DNA of 64,000 nucleotides from Pomphorhynchus laevis (GCA_012934845.2 WNNJ02001949.1:62001-126000), one strand, 5' to 3'; counted from the first letter of the stretch, positions 12,484 through 23,539 are shown. A program made the numbers and translations. Notes: a model not told the origin generated them from the letters alone.

Positions 12484-12980
12484 CTGTGTTTTCCCGGTAA
12501 TAATAAATAATAAAAAGGTCAGACATACCTAAACTGTATTTTTGATATGACATTACTTTTTGCTAATTTTCAAGCAAGTTGAATGACTTTTTTCTATTTC
12601 TTATAATAGATAAATATAAATCAGCAAAATATTATTAAAATATTAAATTTACAATCTATAAATCAAAACAATGTTATTAAAAATTTATTTAATAAATTTA
12701 AAAATATATTTATGGATAATAAATAATACTTTGTATTAGAATAAGGTACACTAAATAATCAAATTTCACCTGATGAAATACGTCATTAGCATGTATTTGG
12801 ACAGCTGTTATGTTGGGTCGAAGAATAAGGGCCCAAAACCTGATAGCATAGCAGTTCTTCCTGATGACCTATAATCCTTATTCTGATACATCATATGTTA
12901 TTTATTATTATTTCATAAAAATTGACTTTTTAGATTTTAATTATAAATTTTAACTTGATATTATAAGAAATTGTATAAAA
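12484..12980 (+). repeat. Penelope 5' flank with complete SCR (forward)
   Basis: The same flank as at 8815-9129 leads into a full SCR. Its paired blocks are AAATAC with GTATTT (12778-12800), CTGTTATG with CATAGCAG, GGGCCC in the loop and CTGATGACC at the end. The SCR reads in the direction opposite to the adjacent minus-strand reverse transcriptase. Confidence 0.65.
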
Positions 12981-14693
12981 TTTTATAGTAATTATTTATC
13001 TGATCTGCTTATTGTTAAGTTAAATATTGAAGCTGCTAAGTTAAATAATGGACGGCTTCAAATGACAAGAACATGGTAAGTTGGTAGTAAGTTGACGACC
13101 AGGATGATGAAGATGTAGAAGAGCTTTGCTTCGGACATTGTTTTTTATTTGCATTTGTAACACCATTAGATAGCACAAGAAATAATATTATAAAATATTA
13201 TTTTATTTAACTGATTTAAAAATTATAATTAATTCCTTTTTAAAAATAATAGTTAAAAATAGTAAATAATCACTTTAGAATTAATTGCTAAATCTATTAT
13301 TTTTTATTAAGAAATTAGAGTTAAAAATAATAAATAATCAGTTAAAAATAATCTAGTCTATCATAATTTCAGTTTATTAAGTTTATTAACAACTACCTTT
13401 AGCAAATGTAACTTTATATAATTTGTTTGTGAATGACCTGCCACTAGATATACCATGCTTAAAGACTAAATAGTAACCATTTGATTAGCGTTTAAACGTA
13501 CCCCGTTCACATAAACACTACATATTTTTTTGCACAATATATATTTTTGGATAAAAGCTGTTTTTGTCCAACTTTTGATTGTATTTAATACATGACAATA
13601 TTTCAGAAACCAAATTCATGTCATTTAAAAAGTGACAGTGTGTATTTGATTATGAGGTTTAATGCACTTTCCTTGAGATTTATTTGCAATTTATAGTTGA
13701 AACGCAATGTGCTAATGAATTTTCACAAGCTTTGCATACTTATAACACAATCTTGAATACAAATTACTCTTACTATATAAGTTGTAAAACAAATCGGCAG
13801 TTATAACTTTAAAACAAATCAGTCATACATTTGTAATTTACAATTTGCTGCAGATTAGGATTCAGCAAATATCTTTCCAAGTCTCAGCAATTGAAATGAA
13901 ATAAATGCTAAACATATCCATTATTACAAATGGAATGAATGCTAAACACATCCACCCGATTGACTTGAACAAATCAACTTGTTATATTTTGAAGGTTGCG
14001 AAATTATATGTAAAAGTTACCAAATTGAATTCGAAAGCGACGCGATTAAATAAAAAAAGAGCTAATTAAATGCAAAGATGAATTAATGGATTGTAATAAA
14101 AATTAAATGTTTTTAAAGTATCTTCACATTTCATTGCGGTAGACGCCAGATGAAGTAAAATGTGCTGTTTAGTCGTTATTGCGACTTATCAAAATAGTAA
14201 ACTTTACACTGATGACTCCATATGGGTTTCCATATGAAGATATAAATTAGCAATTTAGGGGATTTAAACTATATGTCTCCCTATAATAAATAAATATTAT
14301 ATATTAAAATATATTATAATTAATAATTAAATATAATTATTGACGTAAAAAACACTAGGTAAAATATCAGTTGTAGAATAAGAGTACATTTTTAGACATT
14401 GAGTTTAAGGATAAACTTTATAAAGCAAATTATTACTCGATATCGAAGTATAAAATAAAATCTCGATTTCCAAATCGAAATGTTGTATTGATTACAACAA
14501 CAATCAGAGGAAAATCATTTTTAGATGTGATTTACAATCCCCATCGTAGCAAAAGGTTTATATGACATTTATGTTTTAATAAATTTAGCAATTTAAATAT
14601 CAAAATTAATTTAGCTTTTAATGTCCTGATCATTATTTAATTCGATTATGATCGAATTAAATTTTTATTCTTGCAAAATTACATTGAATTTAC
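12981..14693. other. Intron sequence without visible features
   Basis: AT-rich and free of recognisable coding segments. At 14199 there is a CTGATGACTCC next to a CATATGGG/CCATATG hairpin, but no GAAA follows at the right place for a hammerhead. Confidence 0.4.
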
Positions 14694-14976
14694 CTGTGAT
14701 GTTTGCATTAAGGAATCTGATTCGATATTGTCCACGCCATTGCATTGCTGTTCGCTTACTTTATCTTCTTCCGAGGAACGGAATTCAATAGCTTCTTTTT
14801 GAAATCTATTAGGATCTGAATCATCCATACTTTCTTCCCATGAAAGGTCAGAACATAACGAAGAAAATGTGTTAAGCCAATAGTCTGCTAAAGTCATTTC
14901 TCTTAAAAGATAATACGCAACATCTCCAAAGCGTTTGACACGGATTGTTGATGACTTCACAATTCCACTACATGCA
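14694..14976 (-). CDS. Upstream coding exon of the unrecognised host gene
   Basis: The frame encodes about 94 residues, including VKRFGDVAYYLLREMTLADY and an acidic stretch (WEESMDDSDPN). It ends at CACAG followed by GTAAAT, a good donor in phase 0, matching the phase-0 acceptor at 7757. On the 5' side an acceptor GATAG at 14977 follows a TACTAAT branch-like site; a second AG nine bases downstream is possible and keeps the frame. The first part looks folded and helical, the rest acidic and disordered. I do not recognise the family. Confidence 0.6.
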
Positions 14977-15823
14977 CTATCACATTAGTATCTTTCTTTC
15001 ATTATGCAAGTTATTTGGTAGATCCCTATATATTACTTAAACTTTAAAACAAACGCCTTATTGCTGCACATTATATTATGTGTACGTTCACCATTGTATA
15101 TTACTACTGTACAACTCGCACATTGCATGATTTATACAAATGGAAGAACACTTCTAGAATAATGCACATGCATATGCTTCGATAATTTATTATTTATATT
15201 CTTTTGCATATCTCATATGTGGCGTTGATGATGGAACTAATCAAAATTTTGTTAAATGATGTAATGTTCAATGCTTCTGATGTGCCCAATGTTTCTTTCG
15301 GAAGTAGGTATTGTTTTAATTAAATTAACGATAAGAATATTGTTAAATATTCATATTGTTAAATGAGAATTAATATTTAAAATATAAATATATTTATATT
15401 TTTTATATAAACATTTAATATTCTTAAATGTTTCCTGTTTCAGTTGATTTGACTGTTGAGCTAAACATTATAATTAAATCGATATGTAATTAATCGTCTT
15501 AATATCAAATAAAATATGTTAGATCAATATTTAATGCACAACGTTCTTTTGTTAATGTATTTATATACAATATTTACAAATTTAAAAATTTACAAATGGT
15601 TCCAATATAGCAACATTGTGAAGTCGGGAAATGAATTGTTTTCTTCTCTAAATTACATCGGGTAGCAACTTTATGAAACATATATGGGAGTCTTCCTTCA
15701 AATTAAATTTATTTTTTTTGTATTTATAGTATTTTATTTATAATATAATTGAACTTTTTTGTTTCATTTATAAAAATAAAAAATATTTTGTGGTTCACCA
15801 AAATTAATTTATTTAAAAATAAA
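14977..15823. other. Noncoding sequence
   Basis: Probably intron or promoter side of the unknown minus-strand gene. No further exon could be supported. Confidence 0.35.
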
Positions 15824-15857
15824 GTTCACCAATACTGAAATGTAGCATACTGCTGTT
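15824..15857 (+). ncRNA. Partial hammerhead, 3' half only
   Basis: The run from the stem II loop (TTCACCAATACT) through GAAA, the ATG-TAG-CAT stem III, an A at the cleavage position and CTGCTG matches the 3' half of the motif at 18172-18217. The CTGATGA core and the 5' arm of stem I are absent, so this is a truncated relative. Confidence 0.55.
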
Positions 15858-16019
15858 CGCTTATAGATATGATTAATGTAGAGTGCAGGATAAAAAATAT
15901 TTATAAAAATTTAAATGGAAACAGTGACTGTACAGGTTTGTATAATTTTATGATCAACAATTAAATGATCAAATTTAAGCAAACAAATCGAGTGATTGTC
16001 AGCCAACATTGAAGGGACC

Positions 16020-16090
16020 GAAACGTAAAACGTAGGTATTGAATCAGTAGTTAATGAGGTTCACCAATTCCGAAGTGTAACGTACTGTTG
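16020..16090 (+). ncRNA. Decayed hammerhead with an extra 3' half-core
   Basis: CAGTAG (16045-16050) still pairs with CTGTTG (16085-16090), but the core reads TTAATGA instead of CTGATGA and GAAG instead of GAAA, so it is probably dead. Just upstream, GAAA (16020-16023) continues into ACGT-AAA-ACGT with A at 16034, a perfect 4 bp stem III followed by a cleavage-type GTA. The same double arrangement is kept at 18147-18217. Confidence 0.6.
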
Positions 16091-16352
16091 TTGGCTTATA
16101 GATAAGATTATATCAGCGTGAGGTGTCATCAAAAATTTTAATTGTATCAATGACGGCCCGATTAAATTAATTAAAAATTAATAAAATAATATATTAATAT
16201 ATTATAAAATTAATGTATTATAATATATTAATAATGTACCATTTTAAAAATACAATTGATTAATTATACTATTAATAGATAATAAATTTATCAGGATACA
16301 TTTTTGTTTAGCCACATCATTTAATTGTACATTTTTGTTGTAAGAAATATAC

Positions 16353-17805
16353 TTACAAGAATGGCATACATTCGTAAGCTTAAAGAAATAAAATCAAGTT
16401 TATAATTCAACATATTCGTATGTAAAAATGAAAATCTCAATTGGACATTATACACTCTTGCATAATAAATATTAATATTTAAATGTATTACCTAGCATGA
16501 ATTATTACCTTTTATGAATTCTACTTGGAACCTACCAAAAGTGTATTGACGGCGAATTGAAATTCATATTTTTGTGACTTAAAACTATAAACGTTAACAA
16601 AATGCATTACTCATTTGAAACAATTTAAAAGAGATACGGCCTACAATATAATATTTTACGAAATTTGGCATACATTCGTAAGCTTTAAGAAATAAAATTT
16701 CTTAAAGTATATTTTTATTTCAGCATATTCGTATGTGAAAATGAAAATTTCAATTGGACATTTAATTGTAACAATAACTGCACAATTAAATAGACTTAAA
16801 ATTTAAAAATGTTTATGCAATTTAGGATTAAAGGGTATTTTTTCGAAACTCATAATCATCTCGTAAACTTTGGTGCTTGTCAGTTCTACTTTTTTAGGTG
16901 TACTCGAGCTGTACTCGAGTACACCTCCACTTTAATATCCATTTGTTCTTATGAAACACTTATACATTCCACCTATTTGCTTATATTTGCAGATGATTTA
17001 CTCATTTGTTAGTATCTAAAAATGATGAGATTTAACCAAATTACGTATTGCTGTTGACAAATCATCGAACACGTTATGCCAGACCCAAAGAAAAGCAGAT
17101 GTCGATGACTTACGAAAAAATCGCTAGAACAAGGACGTTATGTTCATATACAATAAGATCTTATCTGATTTGATGGTTTAAACACGTTTACATAAAAAGG
17201 ATACAATAAATTGACTATTTTATATGCTTGCTGATAATTTCTACTCAACAAACACAAGCTTAATATGGCGATTGGGTCGAATGACCAAGCGTAGAACAGA
17301 GAATTCAGTAATTGAATTGTTTCCTAAATTTATATAAGAGTAATTCCGACTTGTTAGGACTGCAATAATACCTCATTCTGACTGTCACGGATGCAGACAC
17401 GGAGTTCATGAGTTTCAGTGCAAGTTAGTAAAATGAAATTCAAAAGTTTTACAAGCTTTGTGTCGCAAATCTTCGATGAATCTTTGCCATTATAATGTTT
17501 TGCAATCGTGAGGTAAACTATTTTTGCATCGGTTCCACTGCACAGCCGCCTAAATTGGCAGCTGTCCTAAATCTCAATTGGACAATATACACTCTTGCAT
17601 AATAAATATTAATATTTAAATGTATTACCTAGCATGAATTATTACCTTTTATGAATTCTACTTGGAACCTAACAAAAGTGTATTGATGGCGAATTGAAAT
17701 TCATATTTTTGTGACTTAAAACTTAATACTTTAACAAAATGCATTACTCATTTGAAACAATTTAAAAGAGATACGGCCTACAATATAATATTTTACGGAA
17801 AGTAA
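16353..17805. repeat. Interleaved direct repeats
   Basis: A block of about 230 bp (from CTCAATTGGACA through GATACGGCCTACAATA) occurs at 16433-16660 and again at 17569-17796 with few differences. A second block (GGCATACATTCGTAAGCTT through GAAAATGAAAAT) occurs at 16361-16437 and 16668-16750. Together with the hammerhead copies at 16.0 and 18.2 kb this suggests one repeated element of about 1.1-2.1 kb. No coding capacity is seen apart from a weak open frame at 16809-17012. Confidence 0.6.
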
Positions 17806-18171
17806 AATTCTCTAAAAAAGTGTGTTATGAAATGCAACATAATGTAATAAATGGGTATAATATTTCATTTTATATTAATTACTTATGCAAATATACTTGT
17901 CAGTCTCAACGAGACATCAGGTTCGGTTTTAGGTAGGTTTACGTACCTGAAATAGTTTTCAAATTGAAGGTAAAATCTTCCCCTACCAACGCTTATTTAA
18001 TTTGAAATCAGAAATGATTTCAATTTAATTTGTAAAATGTAAAACGAGTCTAAATTTGCACAATGTAAGACACAAGTTTTTTATTAAATCTGATTTTCGA
18101 TAAAAACAGACGAGTCGAGTGATAGTCAGCCAACATTGAATGAACCGAAACGTAAAATGTAGATATTGTAT

Positions 18172-18217
18172 CAGTAGCTGATGAGGTCCACTAATACTGA
18201 AATGTAGCGTACTGCTG
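18172..18217 (+). ncRNA. Type I hammerhead ribozyme
   Basis: Stem I pairs CAGTAG (18172-18177) with CTGCTG (18212-18217), six pairs including one G-U. The core CTGATGA is at 18178-18184. Stem II pairs GGT (18185-18187) with ACT (18196-18198) around an 8-base loop. GAAA is at 18199-18202. Stem III is A-T, T-G and G-C around TAG, closed at 18210. The predicted cleavage site follows A18211, in a GTA triplet. All invariant core bases are present. The flanking GCCAA (18129-18133) can pair with TTGGC just after stem I, which could lengthen it. A relative with kept stems lies at 16.0 kb. Confidence 0.7.
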
Positions 18218-18736
18218 TTGGCTTATAGATAGGATTGAAGCAACGTACACAATGAAGTCATCAAAATTTTAATTTTATCAATGAGTTCACAAGTATATCA
18301 ACTTAAAATAATATATTATTTAGAGATAAAATAAAATATAAAATAATATTTATAAAATAATATAAATATTATATTATAATATTTTAGTATTAAAATAATA
18401 TTTATAATATTAAATATTTATAACATTGATATTAATATTTATAATATTATAGTATTATAAAATAATATATTTAGATATTATTATATCTTTAGATATTATA
18501 TATTATTATCTTTAGATATCTTTGGATATTATTTTATAATACTCAAAATCAATGTTTAAAATTGTTCAAATTTGATTATAATTGAATTATTATAGATTTG
18601 TATTTTAATTTCTCGTTAAATTGGTTGTATTATTAACAGTAAATATAAAATTCATTGTAAAAATTAATTATTAGTTAATAATATATGATATGTACTGGCT
18701 AGATGTGCTAAGCTAGTAAATACATCATATTATAAA
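18218..18736. other. AT-rich noncoding sequence
   Basis: The stretch 18300-18540 is dominated by AATAATATT-type low-complexity sequence. No gene is seen. Confidence 0.5.
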
Positions 18737-19062
18737 AATTATTGAAGCTGAATCAAAAAGGGGGAATTTTATTTGATATTTGGCTAACCTCTGTTAGCAC
18801 CTTCAGAAAATTACAATGTTTTATAATAATGCTTTATTTAGCAAAAATGTACATGCCTTTAAACAAAGTTCAAAAGTATCACCGGTATATTTTGAGCAGT
18901 TGATGCTGTTGTTAGCGATAAACAGTTGGTTTCAGTGTTATTTGAATTTTCTGAAGAAATTTCTGAATTTTGCATCGTCAGTAATTTTTTGAAGATGCTA
19001 ACTGAAGTTAGCAAAATATCAAATAAAATGTTCCTCATTTCTTTGATCCAGTTCCAATAATT
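18737..19062. mobile_element. MITE-like element with long terminal inverted repeats
   Basis: The two ends are inverted copies over about 80 bases. The left arm holds AATTATTG, ATTTTATTTGATATTTGGC and GCACCTTCAGAAAATTAC; the right arm holds the complements in mirror order (GTAATTTTTTGAAG, ATATCAAATAAAAT, CAATAATT). The middle is about 160 bases with no coding capacity. The length of 326 bp and the long arms suggest a non-autonomous DNA transposon. I could not identify a clear target duplication, so the superfamily is open. Confidence 0.7.
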
Positions 19063-20881
19063 CTTTATCCATAATGGAGCATTATCAACTATCTAAAAAC
19101 TTCATATTATAACATTTTTGGCTTTCTTGAGAAGTTATATCTAGGAAGATAGTTTAAAATTTAATAAAACTTCAGTTATCTAACATGACTATTATATTTG
19201 TTTAAAACTTGTATAATTAATAAATTTTTAAATTGTTTTGATACATTTTATATCAAAGATAAATTTATAAAATATGTTATCTTATTCACATATCTTATTC
19301 TTTTAGTTCAGTTATTTTATGCGTTCAACACTGTTAATTTATTTGTAAAATATTTTCGATTGCTAGTACGCTGCGTAAATATAAAAGTTGGATATTTATT
19401 TTATTTGCAAATTATTTATTTTACTTGCGACCAATTTAGTTCAAATGCATGATATCATTATTGGTGAGTATTATCAATTTATTTAATATTAATTTATATA
19501 AATATAATATTAATTGATGCTATGTCTAACACCAATTTAAGAATAAAATATTTTTATGCTTGCTTCTACGACACTTATTTTAGCTCCTCTATACATGAAA
19601 CAGAATTATCACCAATAACATTGTGATATTCCGATAAATTCCTTCTTCATAAGTAAGAAGTAAAATATCATTATGATTTTTTCATAATTGATGGAAAGTA
19701 AAAAATCATTATGATTTTTTCGTAATTAACGGATTTGTAAATACGTAGTAATTGCTCTGATTCCTCGAAGATTGATGATTGACTTTATGCAGGATAAGCG
19801 AAATTAAACTACTTTATTGCATTTATTTTGATATTTCATTTAAGATAGGGTATGTAACAAACCTCAATTGGAATAATTTAGGTTTAATAATTGGATTTAT
19901 TTGGAATAAATCTGAAAAAGCAATCAATGATATTTAGATAGCATCCTTGCAGTATGAAATTAGTACTTTATTTTATTGCTATTTCACTTAGAACAAACTA
20001 TGAATATCTTAGGCTCAATCTTAACTTGTAAAAAGACAGTCAAATTTTTTATAATTTAAATATAATGAGCAATGATAGCTAATAATTTTATTTTTGTCTA
20101 ATTATATCAATAAATAATAAAACATTACACTTTAATAATCGTCAATATTGTGTTCATTGGATGATACAAGAAGACAAAAATATTTCAATGGAAATTAATT
20201 GAAAATATCAATATATTTACTTTCTGTGCCGTGAGAGTGTAAATTTGAAAATACAACCAATAATTTTATAGTCTATAGATACAACACCTATCGGTCATTT
20301 AATCTGAAAGAATTTGCCTATCATTGTAATTAAGTACCAGACTGACATATAACTAAACCATTAAAAATATATGTTACCGTCTTATTATTATGTTTTCATT
20401 TAAACAAAAACTGGCTGTATAATGTGACTATTTAGATTTTAATTTTGATTACAAAATAGCAGGTATTGAGATGATTTCACATTCAAAATTCGCTTAAAAC
20501 AAGCAAACGTCTATTACAAATAGGTTGCATTCATATTTCCTAAACACAGAATGAATTTTTCTAGCTACATTTTGTACGAATATATGCCTCCCTCTATTCG
20601 AAATCGGACCTATTCGATTCTAGAATTTTATGAAACAAAAATCCGTGACCGTATTTTGATTATGAAAGCACGAATTGTAGAAAGTAGAGGCAGTCTATGC
20701 AGGCTTTTGTTACAAGAAACAAAATTTGTACAAAAAAACAAGAAACAAGTCATGCACTGTAAATAGAATCAACGGTGTTCGTTTGGTTAAAACTTCTCAT
20801 TTGAAGTTTATTTAAATTTCAAAAGATGATCTGCTACAGTGATGTTACCTGTTCGAGCTTAGTCATTTCAGTACCTGTTAT
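19063..20881. other. Noncoding sequence upstream of MCM7
   Basis: AT-rich and without a supported gene. The open frame at 20551-20766 (+) has an ordinary composition but resembles nothing known and has no support. The MCM7 promoter must lie at the right end of this stretch; no clear TATA or initiator could be singled out in such AT-rich DNA. Confidence 0.4.
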
Positions 20882-23308
20882 ATGCCTTCGAAGTATAAGG
20901 CATCAATTAGAGATTATTCGTCGGACTTGCATCAAATCGAATCCTTCCTACTTCTTCAAATTTATGGCAACAATGATGCGGCTGGTGGTATACAAAATGA
21001 TATTTTGGACCCGGATGTGGCGATACCGATAGCTAACGACCCTGTAAACGGAGGCAGATACTCCAAACTGTTTTGGCGAATATGTCAACGTGAGCAGAAG
21101 ACGTTCTACGTTTGGCTCGAAGATATAGAACAATTTGATTTTGCTCTATACAATGCAATATTGGGAAATGTGTTAAGATATAGACAATTGTTCACGCAAA
21201 TACTTGACAATCTTTTTGAAACTACGTCTATTATTCTTCAAAGTGAAAAATATGATTCTCTAGATTGTTATCTAAAACATATTAAAGTACAACAAAATCG
21301 AAAACAATCTTTAATCACCGGAGGCAATTCAACTATATTAAAAACAACAATACGATTTCCCAGAGAGTTATTTCGTAGATATAGTGTAAGCTTCATAGGC
21401 AAAAGTAGTCATAATATTTGTTCAGTAAGAATGGTGAAATCTCCAGCGATTGGTAAGCTTGTACGTATACAGGCGTTGGTTACCAGAGTAACGGAGGTAA
21501 AACCACTGCTATCTGTGGCTACCTATACTTGCGATAAATGTGGATGTGATTTGTATCAACAAATCCAGACTCATACATTCACACCGATGACATTGTGTGA
21601 TAATTCAGCGTGCAATAAGGCAACTGGTACTAACGGCAGCAGAAAGCAACTACAATTTCAAGGAAGAGGTTCGCGGTTCCTGCAATTTCAAGAGCTCAAA
21701 GTTCAAGAAATAGGCAATCAAGTACCGGCTGGTAGTGTTCCTCGGCAGCTAACAATGTGGTGCATTGAAGAACAGACAAGGCAAGTTAAACCAGGAAATA
21801 CACTAGAGGCATGGGGTGTTTACATGCCTATCCCTAAAACATCATCTTTGCAATACATTCAAGGCCTACTCACAGATGCGATATTCTGGGCCCATAAAAT
21901 CAAACAAATTTCAAATTCACCATCGATTGATAATGAAAACCAAAATGAAGTTATAATAAGAGATATTTCGAATATTGACTTTACTACCGGTAACAATCTA
22001 TATGATAAACTTTGGATGAGCATAGCACCTGAAATTTACGGATATGAAGATCTTAAAAGAGCTATCGCCTTAATGCTTGTTGGCGGAACTCATCCAGAGA
22101 AGAAAAACTTTCGTTTAAGAAAAGAAATTAACATATGTATTGTTGGTGATCCTGGTGTTGCGAAATCACAGCTACTGGCATATGTTAGCAGAATTGTACC
22201 ATCTGGACAGTATGTAAGTGGCAGGGGTTCATCCAGTGCTGGTCTTACTGCATCCGTACTTCGTGATCCAATCACTCATGAAACTGTTCTTGAAGGTGGG
22301 TCGTTAGTATTGGCAGATGGTGGTTTCTGTTGTATTGACGAATTTGACAAGATGACTGAACACGATCGAACAGCTATACACGAAGTTATGGAACAACAAA
22401 GTGTATCAATAGCTAAGGCCGGAATACAAACGACTCTTAACGCTAGAGTATCAATTTTAGCTGCTGCAAATCCTATTTATAGTACATATAGAACTGATCG
22501 TTCTTTAGAACAGAATATTGGACTGTCCGCTGCCCTTTTATCTAGATTTGACTTAATTTGGTTACTTAGAGATGAAGCCGATGTATTAAAGGATGTAAAA
22601 CTGGCTCAACATGTTCTTCTTACTCATCAAGGCAAAACAGATCATTTAACTAATGAATCGTCGAGACAACAAAGAGAAACTGATTCATCGCCATTTAGTG
22701 TAGAAGAAATTAGGAATATAATGAAACAATGTAACGAGATTCAGCCTAAGCTCAGCAAAGGAGAAAGCATTAACTATCTAATAGATACCTACGTTCAACT
22801 TAGAAGTGAATCTAGAGATGTTATTTCAAGGTATAGCCGACACCACAAGAATACTGATCTATTTGTTTCACCAAGAGCAGTAAGCTCCTTAATAAGATTG
22901 GCTGGAGCGCACGCAAAATTAAGATTCAGCGAACTTATAGAGAAATGTGACATAGAAGAAGCTATTCGACTAATTGATGCAAGTAAGAAGAGCATATGGG
23001 AAGCTAATAAAGATGCAAATTTCAGAACAACGGAAGCGAAGTCAGCGGCGCATAAAAATATTGACAAAATATTCATTCTTCTGGTTAAGTTATTAGATAC
23101 ACGAAAATCAAGTTATCAGATCGTTGACGATGTCATCGATAATGAACAGCAAGGTGACTTTACGGGCTATGTAAGCATCGAAGATGCATGTACATATTGC
23201 TGCAGTCACGGATTTACACCTGCTGAGGTTAACCGAACCATAGAAGAATATGAAAAACTGGGAATATTACAGAAATCAAGTGATTCGCGATTCATTTCGT
23301 TAACATAA
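20882..23308 (+). CDS. MCM7: DNA replication licensing factor MCM7
   Basis: An intact 808-codon frame encodes a subunit of the MCM2-7 replicative helicase, which unwinds DNA at nuclear replication forks with CDC45 and GINS. The N-terminal part aligns with the family (DYSSDLHQIESFL). A zinc-binding module uses C217, C220, C239 and C244, next to the strongly MCM7-like VTRVTEVKPLLSVATYTCDK. The AAA+ core shows Walker A GDPGVAKSQ (K428), Walker B IDEFD (D486, E487) and the arginine finger SRFD (R555). The end has the winged-helix-like segment that closes MCM7 (FTPAEVNRTIEEYEKL). Length is somewhat above the usual 720. It is a single exon here. The ATG at 20882 is the first in frame after a stop at 20840 and fits the family N-terminus. 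Confidence 0.95.
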   Translation: MPSKYKASIRDYSSDLHQIESFLLLQIYGNNDAAGGIQNDILDPDVAIPIANDPVNGGRYSKLFWRICQREQKTFYVWLEDIEQFDFALYNAILGNVLRYRQLFTQILDNLFETTSIILQSEKYDSLDCYLKHIKVQQNRKQSLITGGNSTILKTTIRFPRELFRRYSVSFIGKSSHNICSVRMVKSPAIGKLVRIQALVTRVTEVKPLLSVATYTCDKCGCDLYQQIQTHTFTPMTLCDNSACNKATGTNGSRKQLQFQGRGSRFLQFQELKVQEIGNQVPAGSVPRQLTMWCIEEQTRQVKPGNTLEAWGVYMPIPKTSSLQYIQGLLTDAIFWAHKIKQISNSPSIDNENQNEVIIRDISNIDFTTGNNLYDKLWMSIAPEIYGYEDLKRAIALMLVGGTHPEKKNFRLRKEINICIVGDPGVAKSQLLAYVSRIVPSGQYVSGRGSSSAGLTASVLRDPITHETVLEGGSLVLADGGFCCIDEFDKMTEHDRTAIHEVMEQQSVSIAKAGIQTTLNARVSILAAANPIYSTYRTDRSLEQNIGLSAALLSRFDLIWLLRDEADVLKDVKLAQHVLLTHQGKTDHLTNESSRQQRETDSSPFSVEEIRNIMKQCNEIQPKLSKGESINYLIDTYVQLRSESRDVISRYSRHHKNTDLFVSPRAVSSLIRLAGAHAKLRFSELIEKCDIEEAIRLIDASKKSIWEANKDANFRTTEAKSAAHKNIDKIFILLVKLLDTRKSSYQIVDDVIDNEQQGDFTGYVSIEDACTYCCSHGFTPAEVNRTIEEYEKLGILQKSSDSRFISLT

Positions 23309-23412
23309 AAAGAATGTATCATATATCAAATCGATTATATGAGACTATATATAAAAACTATTATGTGATCAATATATTTAGCTGAATTAAAACGACTCGT
23401 TTTAATTGTAGA

Positions 23413-23418
23413 AATAAA
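23413..23418 (+). promoter_or_regulatory. Candidate polyadenylation signal for MCM7
   Basis: AATAAA lies about 105 bases after the MCM7 stop; another is at 23450-23455. Either could serve, and the AT-rich context makes chance matches common. Confidence 0.5.
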
Positions 23419-23539
23419 ATTCATTTATTTTTCTGTTCAAATATCTTAAATAAAGCTTGTACTATTTAAAAAGTTCAATTGAAATTTCAGTAGACTTTTA
23501 ACTTAAAAGTATCAGTTTCTAACTAGTTTAATGCTTAAA

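Noticed and set aside
12760-12900. SCR as a hammerhead ribozyme, because it has CTGATGA, GAAAC and GTC
   Set aside because: The three core parts occur in an order (GTC, GAAAC, CTGATGA) that is not a rotation of the hammerhead order on either strand, and the proximal stems do not pair. A type II reading using the GGAAATAC segment also fails at stems I and II.
14190-14250. CTGATGACTCC near a CATATGG hairpin as a hammerhead
   Set aside because: The GAAA segment is absent; the hairpin alone is common in AT-rich DNA.
20551-20766. A 71-residue protein upstream of MCM7
   Set aside because: No family resemblance or supporting signal; could be chance in this length of DNA.
20882-23308. Another MCM subunit (MCM2-6) or an archaeal-type MCM
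   Set aside because: VTRVTEVKPLLSVATYTCD, HEVMEQQSVSIAKAGI with the family C-terminus, and the zinc spacing point specifically to MCM7.
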